From assembly GCF_016583745.1 (NCBI RefSeq), contig NZ_NRRQ01000003.1:1-64000 (forward strand): a DNA stretch of 64,000 nucleotides, read 5' to 3'. Positions within the stretch are counted from its first letter, which is position 1. Each line of letters starts with the position of its first letter. A program made the translations under genes and the position numbers. The stretch comes from Chromatium okenii (GTDB taxonomy: Bacteria > Pseudomonadota > Gammaproteobacteria > Chromatiales > Chromatiaceae). The notes under the pieces were generated by a model, which saw nothing but the letters and a program-made list of their open reading frames with translations, searched no databases and was not told the DNA's origin. Shown here one piece after another: positions 47,148 through 57,154 of the stretch.

Positions 47148-48233
47148 TCAGCACTGCTGCGCAACCACTTCAAGCTGCGGCAAGATGATGACAAAGGCCT
47201 CGATCACTTCGGGGTCAAAATGTTGACCACTTTCGCGCTTTATCATCGCCACCACTTCTGGCATTGGCAACGGTTCTTTATACGGACGGCGCGTCAACAG
47301 CGCATCAAACACATCGGCCACCGCCATCAACCGCGCTGCCAACGGAATTGCGTGTCCTTGTAAACCGTCGGGATAACCGCAGCCATCCCATTTTTCGTGG
47401 TGATAATGGGCAATATCTTTTGCCAGTTTCAGAAATTCGCCGTGCTCGCCGAGATGTTCACCCGCTCGCGCCAACATTTCATAACCGCGCACGGCATGAG
47501 TGCGCATGATGACGAATTCTTCATCCGTCAATTTGCCGGGTTTGAGCAAAATATGATCGGGAATTGCAATTTTACCGACATCATGCAGCGCCGCTGATTT
47601 CGCCATCAATTCGATATAACTGGAAGTCAATTGATGTTGATAACGCGGTAAATGCGCGAGTTGCTGCGCCAGCAAGCGAACATATTCTTGCGTGCGTTGA
47701 ATGTGATTGCCGGTGCATTCATCGCGGAATTCCGCCAGCGACACCATCGTCAAAATCGAAGCATCTTGAAAACGATTGATGTCTGATAACCGCTTTTCAA
47801 CTTCGCGCAACAGCCACGCATTTTGATCGAGCAAAAAATCCTGCCACGCTTTGAGTTGTAAATGTGAACGCACCCGCGCTGCGACAATCGGCAAACTGAT
47901 TGGTTTATGAATGAAATCAACTGCGCCAACCGCAAACCCTTGTTCTTCATCTTCCGTTTCAGTTTTGGCGGTGAGAAATAACACCGGAATCCGTTGCAAC
48001 GCTTCATCTGCTTTCAAGCGGCGGCACACTTCATAACCGTCTAAATCCGGCATCATAATATCCAGCAGAATTAAATCGGGATGCCGTTCTTGTGCCAATT
48101 GCAACGCTTTGGTGCCGTGATTCGCTAATAAAATTCGGTAATCTTTGCCGAGAAAACCATTCAGCAAACTGAGATTAACCGGGGTGTCGTCCACCACTAA
48201 AATTGTGGGGCGATCAATCGCTGTGGGAATCAT
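47148..48233 (-). CDS. Response regulator with HD-GYP c-di-GMP phosphodiesterase domain
   Basis: About 361 residues from ATG 48233, two bases from the stop of the kinase gene. The receiver domain (TILVVDDTPVNLSLLN, phospho-Asp in LILLDIMMPDLDGYE) is followed by an HD-GYP domain: HDVGKIAIPDHILLKPGKL and the HHEKWDGCGYPDGL that gives the family its name. HD-GYP enzymes hydrolyse c-di-GMP. The tight arrangement makes it the probable output of the hybrid histidine kinase upstream. Confidence 0.95.
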   Translation of the reverse strand: MIPTAIDRPTILVVDDTPVNLSLLNGFLGKDYRILLANHGTKALQLAQERHPDLILLDIMMPDLDGYEVCRRLKADEALQRIPVLFLTAKTETEDEEQGFAVGAVDFIHKPISLPIVAARVRSHLQLKAWQDFLLDQNAWLLREVEKRLSDINRFQDASILTMVSLAEFRDECTGNHIQRTQEYVRLLAQQLAHLPRYQHQLTSSYIELMAKSAALHDVGKIAIPDHILLKPGKLTDEEFVIMRTHAVRGYEMLARAGEHLGEHGEFLKLAKDIAHYHHEKWDGCGYPDGLQGHAIPLAARLMAVADVFDALLTRRPYKEPLPMPEVVAMIKRESGQHFDPEVIEAFVIILPQLEVVAQQC

Positions 48234-48234
48234 A

Positions 48235-51054
48235 TTAAAAATCCGTGTTGATGGACGTTGCTGCGCAAACTGGTTCAGCATCAGCGATTGGCAATAACGT
48301 CAAAGCAGTTTCAAAATCAAAATTGAATATCGCTTGATTAATTTTGCGCACTTGTTCCGGCGCACAGCACTGCGCAAATGCCGTTTGATGCGTTTCCCAC
48401 AAAGTGACGGCATCGCCATCACAGGCATCCAATAATTGGCGCAACTGGGGCAAACACTCCGGCAGCGCCGCCGCGATGGGCGCTGGTGCCGTCGCCGCTG
48501 GTGCCAGCGCGGGCGCGGCGGTCATGCTGAGAAATGTGTGCAAGCCCGTCACCAGCGGCTGCAATTCGGTGATCAGCGGCACCCACGCCGCCTGCGCAGT
48601 TTCCTCAGCGCAGTGCCGACATGCCGTTTCCAGCATTTGCGCTCGCTTCCGCACCGATTCAGCGCCGATGGTGCCTGCTAAACCGGCGAGCGTATGCGCC
48701 CACCGCTCGCTCGTCGCCCAATCGCTAGTGGCAAAGAAGGTCGCCCACGTCGGCGGGACGGCAGCAAATTCCGCCGTAAAACTGGTCAACAGGTGCTGAT
48801 ACAACTGGGCATTGCCGCCCATGCGCCGCAATCCGCTGGCGGCATCTAAACCCGCCAGCACCGGCAACGGTGCTGGCGTGAGCATTGGATTGGTTGGCAC
48901 CGTTTCCGGCAGCGCCAGCTCCGGCGGGGCGTGATAGTGCTGCGCGAGCACCGCATACAGCGCCGCCGGTTCAATCGGCTTGCTCAGATGTTCTGCCATG
49001 CCCAGCGCCAAACACTGCTCGCGCTCTTCCATAATCGCGTGTGCGGTCATGGCGATGATCGGCAGCGCCGCATAACGCGGATCAGCCCGCAGCCGCCGTG
49101 TCGCCTCATATCCATCCATCACCGGCATCTGGATATCCATCAGCACGGCGTGATAGTGCAACGGCGGCTGGGCTGCGAGCAGGTCGAGCGCCTCTTGGCC
49201 GTGCTTGGCAACCGTCACCGTCACGCCCTGACTGGCGAGCAATTCCACCGCCAATTGTTGATTGATCGGATGATCTTCGACCAGCAACACCCGCATTCCC
49301 GTCAAATTGATCGCGTGTGCTGCTGGCGCTGCCGGTGACGTCGCCGTCACGGTCGCTGGATCAGCGGCAGCGAATTGCGCCGTAAAGGTGAAACAGGAAC
49401 CCACGCCGGGCTGACTGGTCACTTCGATCTCGCCATTCATCAAACTCACCAGCCGCTTGCTGATCGCCAGCCCCAAGCCGGTGCCGCCAAAGCGCCGCGT
49501 GGTCGAACCGTCGGCTTGGGTGAACTCCTGAAACAGATTGTCAATCTGCTCGCTGGTCAAGCCGATGCCGGTGTCGTGAACACTGAAACGGAGAACGCAG
49601 TCGCGGTCGCGGCGCGTGACGGTCGATAACGTCAAGTTGACCGAGCCGTGCGCGGTGAATTTGACGGCGTTGGAAAGCAGGTTATTGAGCACCTGCCCCA
49701 GTCGCAGCGCATCGCCGTAAACCACGCCGCTCGTCTCACGCAGCGCCGGATCAATGATGTCCACCACCAGCGCGATGCCTTTTTCCTCGGCGCGGTGCCG
49801 CACCAACGCGAGCGCATTGTCCAGCACGTCCGTCAACCGGAAGGCGGCCAGCTCCAACTCCAGTCTGCCGGCTTCAACTTTAGAAAAATCAAGGATGTCG
49901 TTGATGATCCCCAGCAGCGATTGCGCGGCAGCGTGGACTTTGCTGACGTAATCGTGCTGGCGCGGGGAGAGCGCAGTTTGGAGCGCCAGATAACTCATGC
50001 CGATGATCGCGTTCATCGGCGTGCGAATTTCGTGGCTCATGTTGGCCAGAAACATGGATTTGGCGCGGGTGGCATTTTCAGCTTGGCGACGAGCGGTTTC
50101 TAAGGCTTGTTGCGCGGCTGCTCGCGCCAGCAAGTCATATTCAATCGACTGCGCCATGCCATCAAAAATGGAACCCAGCGAGGTGAGTTCCTCAACACCC
50201 AGCAATTGGCAGTCTTTGGCATCCAGCACGCGGGTGGCATAGTTGCCGGCGGTGAGTTTTTTTGCGGCATCACCTAAGCGCCGAATGGGTTGTAACACCT
50301 GCCGTTGAATGATCCGTGACGCCAGTAACACCAGCACCACGTTGATCGTCATAAATCCTAAAGACAGGGTGATGAGTTGACTTTGGCGCTGGGTGGCGGC
50401 GTCGGTTTCTTTGCGGGTGCGTTGGTCGGTGAGGCTCATCAGCGTTTGCACGGAGACGGCTAAATCCGCTTTGCAGCCGTTGTATTCCGCGCTGTTGACG
50501 AGCGTGCTGGCGAAATCAAGACGCGGCGCACCATCCGAGATGAATTCAGCTTTTTCCGGGTCGTACAATCCTTGGGTGGCGGCGAAGGCGATTTGTTCGA
50601 TTTGATTGAGCGCGGCGGTCGCAGTGCGAATCCGCTCCAGTGCCGCAAACTCGTTTTGACTGAAACCCAGCGCACTCATGCGGGCGGCAAGTGAGATGCT
50701 ATTTCCGCTGGCGGGCAGTCGATGTTGGCGACGTCCGGCGATCACTTCATCCCAATAGGTGGTGGGATCGAACGCCAGCGGCGGTGGTTTTTCTCCCAAG
50801 CGAATGCTGATGATGTCGTAATAATAAAACAGATAACGCGGCTCGCCGGTGGCGGTATATGCCCGCACCAAACGCGCTAACTGTTCAGTTTCCTGCTGTA
50901 AATTATAGGTGAGCGCCAGCGCTTCTTGGCGATGCGCTTGGGTAGCCAGCAGGCTGTTGTGTGCTTGCGCCATCAAAAACAACAGGATGCCGTTGGCGAT
51001 GAGCGCCAGCAGCACGAGAACCGAAAACCAAATGGAAATGTTGCGCAGTTTCAT
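48235..51054 (-). CDS. Hybrid sensor histidine kinase (HAMP, HisKA, HATPase, REC, Hpt)
   Basis: About 939 residues from ATG 51054 (ATG 51072 is also possible). Two membrane segments (residues 8-30 and near 235-255) enclose a periplasmic helical sensor of about 200 residues. Then come HAMP, the phosphoacceptor His in [10 protein letters not shown], the ATP-binding N box LLSNAVKF, G boxes DTGIGL and [11 protein letters not shown], a receiver with Asp in [12 protein letters not shown], and a C-terminal Hpt domain with His in [13 protein letters not shown]. The usual Lys three residues after the Hpt His is Ala. The kinase is divergent from the porin at 51105 and likely phosphorylates the HD-GYP regulator downstream. 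Confidence 0.95.
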   Translation of the reverse strand: MKLRNISIWFSVLVLLALIANGILLFLMAQAHNSLLATQAHRQEALALTYNLQQETEQLARLVRAYTATGEPRYLFYYYDIISIRLGEKPPPLAFDPTTYWDEVIAGRRQHRLPASGNSISLAARMSALGFSQNEFAALERIRTATAALNQIEQIAFAATQGLYDPEKAEFISDGAPRLDFASTLVNSAEYNGCKADLAVSVQTLMSLTDQRTRKETDAATQRQSQLITLSLGFMTINVVLVLLASRIIQRQVLQPIRRLGDAAKKLTAGNYATRVLDAKDCQLLGVEELTSLGSIFDGMAQSIEYDLLARAAAQQALETARRQAENATRAKSMFLANMSHEIRTPMNAIIGMSYLALQTALSPRQHDYVSKVHAAAQSLLGIINDILDFSKVEAGRLELELAAFRLTDVLDNALALVRHRAEEKGIALVVDIIDPALRETSGVVYGDALRLGQVLNNLLSNAVKFTAHGSVNLTLSTVTRRDRDCVLRFSVHDTGIGLTSEQIDNLFQEFTQADGSTTRRFGGTGLGLAISKRLVSLMNGEIEVTSQPGVGSCFTFTAQFAAADPATVTATSPAAPAAHAINLTGMRVLLVEDHPINQQLAVELLASQGVTVTVAKHGQEALDLLAAQPPLHYHAVLMDIQMPVMDGYEATRRLRADPRYAALPIIAMTAHAIMEEREQCLALGMAEHLSKPIEPAALYAVLAQHYHAPPELALPETVPTNPMLTPAPLPVLAGLDAASGLRRMGGNAQLYQHLLTSFTAEFAAVPPTWATFFATSDWATSERWAHTLAGLAGTIGAESVRKRAQMLETACRHCAEETAQAAWVPLITELQPLVTGLHTFLSMTAAPALAPAATAPAPIAAALPECLPQLRQLLDACDGDAVTLWETHQTAFAQCCAPEQVRKINQAIFNFDFETALTLLPIADAEPVCAATSINTDF

Positions 51055-51104
51055 GGCGCTATTTTCCGTCATTTGCAGATTAAAAAGCGATGTGAGCTAA
51101 AGAA

Positions 51105-52400
51105 ATGACGCACTTGCACTCTCGCTATCTTTTAGCAGCACTCCTCAGCTTGGGTGCGCATCCCGCGCTGGCGCTGGACCTGTCATGGTCTGGCTATGGC
51201 ACGCTCGGTTATGTCCGTTCGGATCAATCCTATCTCTATCAGCGCGTCATCACTGACCGGGGCACTTTTGCGCGTGACAGCCTGTTTGGAGTGCAATTAG
51301 ACGCCAAGTTCAATCCGCATTGGAGCGCCACTGTTCAAGCGCAAATTTCACCTGCCGACGATGACGATAACCGCTGGAATCCAACGTTGTCGTGGGCATT
51401 TTTATCGTGGCGACCGGATGACGATTGGTTGCTGCGGTTGGGTAAGCTGCGTATTCCGGGTTATCTCAACTCAGAAAATAAAGATGTGGGTTGGACATTT
51501 GATTATGCCCGTTTACCAATTGAAGTGTATTCAAGTTCACCGACCGTCGATTTCACGGGTCTTTCAATTGGTAAAACATGGGGATTAGGAGCGGGCGATC
51601 TCAATCTTGAATTGTTTTGGGGCAGTGCCGATAGCGCGTGGCGCGTTTCGGTGCGCGATACCATTCCGGGATATTTTGCTGCTGGAGAGTATTTTATACC
51701 CATTCGGGTCGAAGCCAAGGGCGTGGTGCTGTCGTATCGGGAGCAGGAAAATATATTTCGTTTTAGTTTTTACAAACCATCTGGTGAGCAGCGGATTGAT
51801 GGGCAAAAGTGGATTTATCACTTACCGTTAGTCAGTCCATTACCGGGAATTAGCTATTACGCAATACAACCAGAAATCGCATTAGGAACAGAAATTCCCA
51901 GCGGGCGCACCGAAGATTTTTCAGTGACCATTGTGGGAACGGATATTGGGCTTGGTTACGATATTCGCCTCGCTGCCGAGTATGTCAGACGCCTCGTGAA
52001 ATATGCAGAAGATGGCATCAACAGCAATGGTGGTTATGCGTCACTGCGCAAGCGCATTGGCAAATGGACGCCCTATCTTTATTACGCTTGGCTCCGTTCT
52101 GAAGATAACGCTCTCGATTTAAGTTTGGCGCTCAATCAATCTTCTGTTCCCAAATGGCTTCCCGGCGCAGCGTTAATTAACACTTCGCAGCGTGTCGTTG
52201 CTGATATCTTTATCGCTTATGACCAGCAGACTTGGGCGCTGGGCACTTCTTACGCGCTCACGTCAACCAGCAAAATTAAATTGGAATGGGCGCGTACTCA
52301 TATCGGCATGGCGTCGAGTTTCGTGGATACGCCCGCTGGCGGCGAAGTCAGCGATGAAGACATCAATCTGTTTTCCCTGTCCTATCACTTTGTTTTTTGA
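51105..52400 (+). CDS. Outer-membrane porin-like beta-barrel protein
   Basis: A 431-residue exported protein: signal peptide with cleavage after ALA near residue 24 (HPALA-LDLSWSGYG), then alternating strands typical of a beta barrel, and a C-terminal Phe (SYHFVF), the outer-membrane sorting signal. It resembles DcaP/OprP-like carriers in pattern, but no specific family is certain. It is followed 10 bases later by the small binding protein, with which it likely shares a transcript and substrate. Confidence 0.8.
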   Translation: MTHLHSRYLLAALLSLGAHPALALDLSWSGYGTLGYVRSDQSYLYQRVITDRGTFARDSLFGVQLDAKFNPHWSATVQAQISPADDDDNRWNPTLSWAFLSWRPDDDWLLRLGKLRIPGYLNSENKDVGWTFDYARLPIEVYSSSPTVDFTGLSIGKTWGLGAGDLNLELFWGSADSAWRVSVRDTIPGYFAAGEYFIPIRVEAKGVVLSYREQENIFRFSFYKPSGEQRIDGQKWIYHLPLVSPLPGISYYAIQPEIALGTEIPSGRTEDFSVTIVGTDIGLGYDIRLAAEYVRRLVKYAEDGINSNGGYASLRKRIGKWTPYLYYAWLRSEDNALDLSLALNQSSVPKWLPGAALINTSQRVVADIFIAYDQQTWALGTSYALTSTSKIKLEWARTHIGMASSFVDTPAGGEVSDEDINLFSLSYHFVF

Positions 52401-52410
52401 GGAGCCGGAC

Positions 52411-52827
52411 ATGGACAATAAACTGATCGCGTTTGTCCTCTTGTTCCTCATCAGCATCATTAATCAAGCGGTCGCTGAGGATGTGCTGATTATCGGGCAT
52501 CCAGATATGCCAAAGCTGGATCGCGTCACCGTCGAAAAGCTCTTCACCGGACGCATCATCGAAGTGAACGGGCGACCGGCAACGGTCGTGAATGCAGCGC
52601 CCGGCACGATGGTGCGTAAGCAATTTTTGGCCACCGTTCTCGCTAAAGATGAAGATCAATATCTGGCTTATTGGGTGGTGCGGCGCTTTATTGGCAAAGG
52701 GACGCCGCCGAAGGATTGCGCCAGCAGCCGTGAGATCATTGAGTTTGTGAAATCCCAGCCCGGCGGCATCGGCTACATCAGCGCCAATGAGCGGACATCA
52801 GAACTCAACGTGTTGATGGAACCGTGA
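52411..52827 (+). CDS. Small periplasmic phosphate-binding-like protein
   Basis: A 138-residue exported protein with signal peptide (LIAFVLLFLISIINQAVA) and a PBP-like domain of the PstS superfamily: DVLIIGHPDMPKLDRVTVEKL, FTGRIIEVNG, and KSQPGGIGYISANE near the end. This is the single-lobe form common next to porins and sensor kinases, and may sense or bind an oxyanion rather than feed an ABC transporter. GAGGAG precedes the start. No PstABC genes are nearby. Confidence 0.85.
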   Translation: MDNKLIAFVLLFLISIINQAVAEDVLIIGHPDMPKLDRVTVEKLFTGRIIEVNGRPATVVNAAPGTMVRKQFLATVLAKDEDQYLAYWVVRRFIGKGTPPKDCASSREIIEFVKSQPGGIGYISANERTSELNVLMEP

Positions 52828-52920
52828 ATCTGCCGAACCCTGCGCCAGCATTGCGTTAATGCACTGACCTCGTTAGCGTGTACGCTTCAATCAATCCACT
52901 GAATCTACAGCTTATTTGCC

Positions 52921-54240
52921 ATGTCTGTATCAAATTCCCTGTCAACTGCTCTCACGCAAATCGGCCCGCTGCGGCTCGCGCCCGGCATTCACGCGCAACA
53001 CGGCTGGACGTTTTTGATCGTCGCTTTTTTCTCGATTGGGCTGATGATCTTCATCTCCATCGGCCAGACCTACATCCTCAACGAACATCTGCACATTCCG
53101 GCATCTGAGCAGGGCACCGTCAGCAGTAATCTCGTGTTTTTCACCGAGATTTTAACGCTGCTGCTGTTCATGCCCGCTGGCATTGCGATGGATCGGATTG
53201 GGCGGCGCTCGGTGTACGCCAGCGGCTTTCTCTTGCTGGCGCTCACTTACGCCCTGTATCCGCTTGCCACCTCAATTGAGATGCTGTACGCCGACCGCAT
53301 CATTTACGCGCTGGCGGTGGTCACGGTCGCCGGCGGGTTATCGACCGTCATGGCGGACTATCCCGCCGAGTGTTCACGCGGCAAATTGGTTGCTGCCGTC
53401 GGTTTATTCAGCGGATTGGGCGTGGTGGTGATGAGCCAAGGATTCGGTGCGCTGCCCAAGCTGTTCGTCAATCACGGCTGGGATGGCGTTGCTGCCGGTC
53501 AGCTCACTCATTTCATCGTCGCCGGCATCGCGGTTGCGGTAGCAGCGTTCGCATTTTGGGGCTTAAAACCGGGCATCCCGCTGCGGCAAGAGGAACGACC
53601 GACGGTGCGCGATTTGTTAATCAGCGGCTTCACCCAAGCGCGTCACCCGCGCATTTTATTGGCGTATGCCAGCGCGTTCATCGCTCGTGGCGATCAATCG
53701 GTCAACGCCGTCTTTTTGATTTTATGGGGCACTTTGGCGGGCAAAGCGGCGGGATTGGAACCGGCAGCCGCCGTGATGAGCGGCACCATGATTTTCGTCA
53801 TCTCACAAGTCGCAGCGTTGGCGTGGGCACCGCTGCTCGGCCCGCTGCTGGATCGGATGGATCGAGTCAGCGCGTTGGCGGTGTGCATGGCGTTATCTGC
53901 GGGCGGCAATTTGGCGTTACTGCTGCTCGACGATCCGCTGGCGAGCGGCGGCACCGTCTTTTTCATCCTGCTGGGGATCGGTCAAATCAGCGTCTTTCTC
54001 GGCGGGCAATCGCTGATTGGACAGGAAGCACCGCTGGCGCAGCGCGGCTCAATTTTGGGCGCATTCAACGTCGCTGGCGCACTGGGAATTTTATTGATGA
54101 CGGCAATCGGTGGGCGACTGTTTGATCAAGTTGATCCGCGAGCGCCGTTTGTGGTCATCGGCGCGGTCAACATTGTGCTGTTGGTTGCCAGCATTTACGT
54201 CCGCATCCGCCATCCGCACCCGATCCCCAGCGACGCTTAA
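52921..54240 (+). CDS. Major facilitator superfamily transporter
   Basis: A 439-residue carrier with about 12 membrane spans in two halves. The MFS loop 2-3 signature appears as GIAMDRIGRRSVYASG, and the matching one in the second half as GPLLDRMDRVSALAV. Substrate is not evident. It lies 93 bases after the binding-protein gene and may be part of the same group, but the gap is long enough for its own promoter. Confidence 0.88.
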   Translation: MSVSNSLSTALTQIGPLRLAPGIHAQHGWTFLIVAFFSIGLMIFISIGQTYILNEHLHIPASEQGTVSSNLVFFTEILTLLLFMPAGIAMDRIGRRSVYASGFLLLALTYALYPLATSIEMLYADRIIYALAVVTVAGGLSTVMADYPAECSRGKLVAAVGLFSGLGVVVMSQGFGALPKLFVNHGWDGVAAGQLTHFIVAGIAVAVAAFAFWGLKPGIPLRQEERPTVRDLLISGFTQARHPRILLAYASAFIARGDQSVNAVFLILWGTLAGKAAGLEPAAAVMSGTMIFVISQVAALAWAPLLGPLLDRMDRVSALAVCMALSAGGNLALLLLDDPLASGGTVFFILLGIGQISVFLGGQSLIGQEAPLAQRGSILGAFNVAGALGILLMTAIGGRLFDQVDPRAPFVVIGAVNIVLLVASIYVRIRHPHPIPSDA

Positions 54241-54252
54241 AACGCTGGGCAT

Positions 54253-54284
54253 AAAAAAACAGCGTCGCGGTGAGCGACGCTGTT
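54253..54284 (-). terminator. Terminator after tRNA-Cys
   Basis: AACAGCGTCGC, loop GGTGA, GCGACGCTGTT, with a run of seven A on the plus strand (T on the transcript) at 54253-54259. It ends the leftward tRNA-Cys transcript and may also affect the MFS gene converging on it. Confidence 0.9.
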
Positions 54285-54292
54285 GTGAAATT

Positions 54293-54366
54293 TGGAGGCT
54301 GAACCCGGAATCGAACCGAGGTACACGGCTTTGCAGGCCGCTGCATGACCACTCTGCCATTCAGCC
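54293..54366 (-). tRNA. tRNA-Cys (GCA anticodon)
   Basis: A complete cloverleaf on the minus strand: acceptor GGCTGAA, D arm TGGCAGAGTGGTCATGCA, anticodon loop CTGCAAA giving GCA, T arm CGGTTCGATTCCG, encoded CCA at 54293-54295. The short variable loop and GCA anticodon identify Cys. Confidence 0.95.
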
Positions 54367-54482
54367 TTGAGCGCCCAATTATAGGCAGTTACTCGCAGCT
54401 TGTCACCTCATGCCGCGCCCAGCGCGATGCTGTTTGCGGCTAAACTGCGTCATCATGCGCCTCTTTATTGGAAATAATCGCT

Positions 54483-55331
54483 ATGCAATCAATTGACAAT
54501 CAACGCCTTCCAATTCACTGGCAACAGCCAGAATCATTGCCTTATCAAGACATTCTGTATCACGTCGCCGAGCACATTGCCAAGATCACCATCAATCGCC
54601 CCGAAGTGCGCAACGCATTTCGTCCGCAGACCGTGCGCGAATTGATTGATGCCTTTCATCGGGCGCATCACGATCCAGATATTGGCGTCATTATTTTAAC
54701 GGGCGCGGGTGAATTAGCGTTTTGTTCTGGCGGCGATCAACGCATTCGTGGCGACGCGGGTTATCAAGACGACGCCGGAATTGAGCATTTGAATGTGCTC
54801 GAATTACAGCGGCAAATTCGCACCTTACCCAAACCAATAGTGGCGATGGTGGCTGGTTATGCGATTGGCGGCGGTCATGTGCTGCATTTAATTTGTGATT
54901 TAACCATTGCTGCGGATAACGCTCGCTTTGGACAAACGGGGCCAAAGGTCGGCAGCTTTGATGGTGGGTTTGGTGCTGGTTTAATGGCGCGGACGGTGGG
55001 ATTAAAAAAAGCCAAAGAGATTTGGTTATTATGTCGTCAATACGATGCGCAAGCAGCATTAAATATGGGTTTAGTGAATACAGTCGTACCGCTGGCAGAT
55101 TTGGAATTGGAAACGGTGGCATGGTGTCGGCAGATGAATCAATTATCGCCTACGGCGCTGCGGGTATTGAAATCTGCTTTTAATGCAGATACCGACGGTT
55201 TAGCCGGTATTCAGGAATTGGCGGGTAATGCGACGGCGCTGTTTTATATGACCGCAGAAGGGCAAGAAGGGCGCAATGCGTTTTTAGAAAAGCGAGCGCC
55301 AGATTTTGGGCAATTTCCTCGGCGTCCTTGA
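54483..55331 (+). CDS. menB: 1,4-Dihydroxy-2-naphthoyl-CoA synthase
   Basis: A 282-residue crotonase-fold enzyme that closes the naphthoquinone ring from o-succinylbenzoyl-CoA in menaquinone synthesis. The MenB-specific stretch [15 protein letters not shown], the oxyanion-hole [10 protein letters not shown] and the [17 protein letters not shown] segment are all present. Start ATG 54483 is preferred over the longer frame. The other men genes found here, menA and menC, lie 5 kb away at 60-62 kb; the intervening block may have been inserted between formerly linked genes. Confidence 0.95.
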   Translation: MQSIDNQRLPIHWQQPESLPYQDILYHVAEHIAKITINRPEVRNAFRPQTVRELIDAFHRAHHDPDIGVIILTGAGELAFCSGGDQRIRGDAGYQDDAGIEHLNVLELQRQIRTLPKPIVAMVAGYAIGGGHVLHLICDLTIAADNARFGQTGPKVGSFDGGFGAGLMARTVGLKKAKEIWLLCRQYDAQAALNMGLVNTVVPLADLELETVAWCRQMNQLSPTALRVLKSAFNADTDGLAGIQELAGNATALFYMTAEGQEGRNAFLEKRAPDFGQFPRRP

Positions 55332-55361
55332 AGTGTTTAGCAATTAAAACGGTGGTGATTG

Positions 55362-56579
55362 ATGCGCCTGCAACGCGTTATTTTAGAACACTTTCGCGCT
55401 AAAGCGTTGTTATCTCTTGAGCTGGGACGCCGCTTAACGCTGTTAATTGGCGCGAATGGTTCAGGAAAAACCACCGTGCTAGATGGAATTGCCATCGGTT
55501 TGGGAGCGGTGTTGACCCACTTACCCAATCTCACGGGGTTATCATTCAAAAAAACCGGCGAGATTCGCCAAAGCAACAACCTATTGGCTCCTTATGTGCG
55601 GGTCACGCTTGAAACCACCAGCGGGTTACGCTGGGATCGCACCCAGCGCCGCGATAACAGTAAAAAAACTGCATCACAAATAGCAAATAGTTTGGGTGTG
55701 CGTGAACTGGAGCACTATCTCAATCACACAGTGCTTGATCCATTAAATAACGGCAACAGTGTTGAATTGCCGTTATTTGTGTATTACGGCGTCGGTCGCG
55801 CCTTACTTGACTTGCCATTAAGTCGTAAAGGGTTTCCCAAAGAACATGCGCCATTTGAAGCATTAGCCAATGCGTTGAATGCAGACAGCCGGTTTAAGTC
55901 TGCATTTGTTTGGTTTTATAACAAAGAAAATGAAGAACATCGCTTGCAAAAAGAGCGCCGCAGCTTTGATGCAAGTTTGCCAGAACTCAATGCAGTGCGC
56001 ACTGCATTAACTGCGCTGTTTCCAGACCTGTCAAATCCACATATTGCCCTCAATCCCTTGCAATTTGTCGTGCAAAAAGATGGCGAACAATTAAACATCG
56101 GGCAGTTGAGTGATGGCTATAAAACCCTGATCGGTTTAGTCATTGATTTAAGTGCGCGGATGGCAATGGCAAATCCACATCTTGCCGAGCCACTCACTGC
56201 GGAAGCAGTCGTTATGATTGATGAAATTGATCTCCATCTTCATCCGTCATGGCAACAGCGGGTGATGGGTGATTTGTTAAAAACGTTTCAGAATACGCAA
56301 TTTATCATCACTACCCACAGCCCATATATTGTGGAAGCCATCAATAATCAACTGAAACGCGATAAAGTTGCACATCTTGCGCTTGAGGAAGACATTAAAA
56401 ACCTCGTTCCAATTGCAGCAGCGGATGTTGCCGCGTATGTGATGACCGCAGCAGGTGAACAATCGTTACTCAATACTGAATTAGGTTTATTGGATGACAC
56501 GCTACTCAATTATTTTAACGAGTTGACTCAAGTGTATGACCGAATGCGCGATCTTGAATGGGAACAGTGTTGTGATTGA
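55362..56579 (+). CDS. AAA/OLD-like ABC-type ATPase
   Basis: A 405-residue ATPase of the RecF/SMC/OLD-like group. N-terminal LQRVILEHFRAKALLSLELG is followed by Walker A IGANGSGKTT near residue 30, an ABC-type signature region (QLSDGYKTLIGLVIDLSARM), Walker B VVMIDEIDLHLHP near residue 283 and a switch His in FIITTHSPYIVEAI. These match COG3950-like putative ATP-binding proteins. Such ATPases commonly pair with a nuclease in anti-phage modules. The gene overlaps the next, which encodes a likely nuclease. Confidence 0.85.
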   Translation: MRLQRVILEHFRAKALLSLELGRRLTLLIGANGSGKTTVLDGIAIGLGAVLTHLPNLTGLSFKKTGEIRQSNNLLAPYVRVTLETTSGLRWDRTQRRDNSKKTASQIANSLGVRELEHYLNHTVLDPLNNGNSVELPLFVYYGVGRALLDLPLSRKGFPKEHAPFEALANALNADSRFKSAFVWFYNKENEEHRLQKERRSFDASLPELNAVRTALTALFPDLSNPHIALNPLQFVVQKDGEQLNIGQLSDGYKTLIGLVIDLSARMAMANPHLAEPLTAEAVVMIDEIDLHLHPSWQQRVMGDLLKTFQNTQFIITTHSPYIVEAINNQLKRDKVAHLALEEDIKNLVPIAAADVAAYVMTAAGEQSLLNTELGLLDDTLLNYFNELTQVYDRMRDLEWEQCCD

Positions 56580-57087
56580 GGTTGCGCGTTTTGAACATTG
56601 CGTCTGCCGAAAAATGGATAATTGCCATCAATTATGTGCAGGTGCGTTCATGCTGGCGGAGCGCGGAAAAAAAGTTAAATTTAGCGTTCGTGCTGGGGAA
56701 CAGGTTAAAGCAATTGTAATTGATGGTTGTGTTTGTAATGATAACGATAAAAAGTGTGATGGTTTGTTTCTCTTTTTGAGTCATCAGCGCAGTGCGGCTT
56801 TTTTAGTCGAATTGAAAGGAGGCGATTTATCACATGCTTTTGAACAGCTTCGATTTACGAAAGAACAGCGTCCAGAGTATATTGAATTAGTGAGTACGCT
56901 CGCAAGCAATAGCGGCAGAAAAGTGATTGAAAAAAGTTTCATTATCAGCAATAAATTAGTCAGCGCAGTTGCAAGAGAGCAACTAGAAAATCGCTATCAA
57001 ATCCGCGTGCATCGCATTTTGCATTGTGAGGCAACAACAAAAATTCCTGATTTGCGTGATTATCTAAACTTTACCGATAACCGCTAA
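56572..57087 (+). CDS. Probable PD-(D/E)XK nuclease, partner of the ATPase
   Basis: About 171 residues from GTG 56572, which overlaps the ATPase stop (an ATG at 56536 is also in frame). The segment CDGLFLFLSHQRSAAFLVELKGG gives Asp, then Glu-x-Lys, followed by a helix with Gln (HAFEQLRF): the PD-(D/E)XK core layout. The N-terminal 30 residues contain five Cys (CVCRKMDNCHQLC), which might bind zinc. It is A+T-rich compared with menB. I do not recognise a named family; the nuclease call is from motif reading. Confidence 0.6.
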   Translation: MIEVARFEHCVCRKMDNCHQLCAGAFMLAERGKKVKFSVRAGEQVKAIVIDGCVCNDNDKKCDGLFLFLSHQRSAAFLVELKGGDLSHAFEQLRFTKEQRPEYIELVSTLASNSGRKVIEKSFIISNKLVSAVAREQLENRYQIRVHRILHCEATTKIPDLRDYLNFTDNR

Positions 57088-57113
57088 ATAAACCATCCAC
57101 ATCTAGCAAACCC

Positions 57114-57147
57114 CCGCCGCCATGTCACATCTTGCGCATGGCGGCGG
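57114..57147. terminator. Hairpin between converging genes
   Basis: CCGCCGCCATG, twelve-base loop, CATGGCGGCGG: a perfect eleven-pair stem in the 67-base gap between the nuclease gene and the downstream minus-strand gene. No T-run is present, but it probably ends one or both transcripts. Confidence 0.65.
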
Positions 57148-57154
57148 AATTTAA

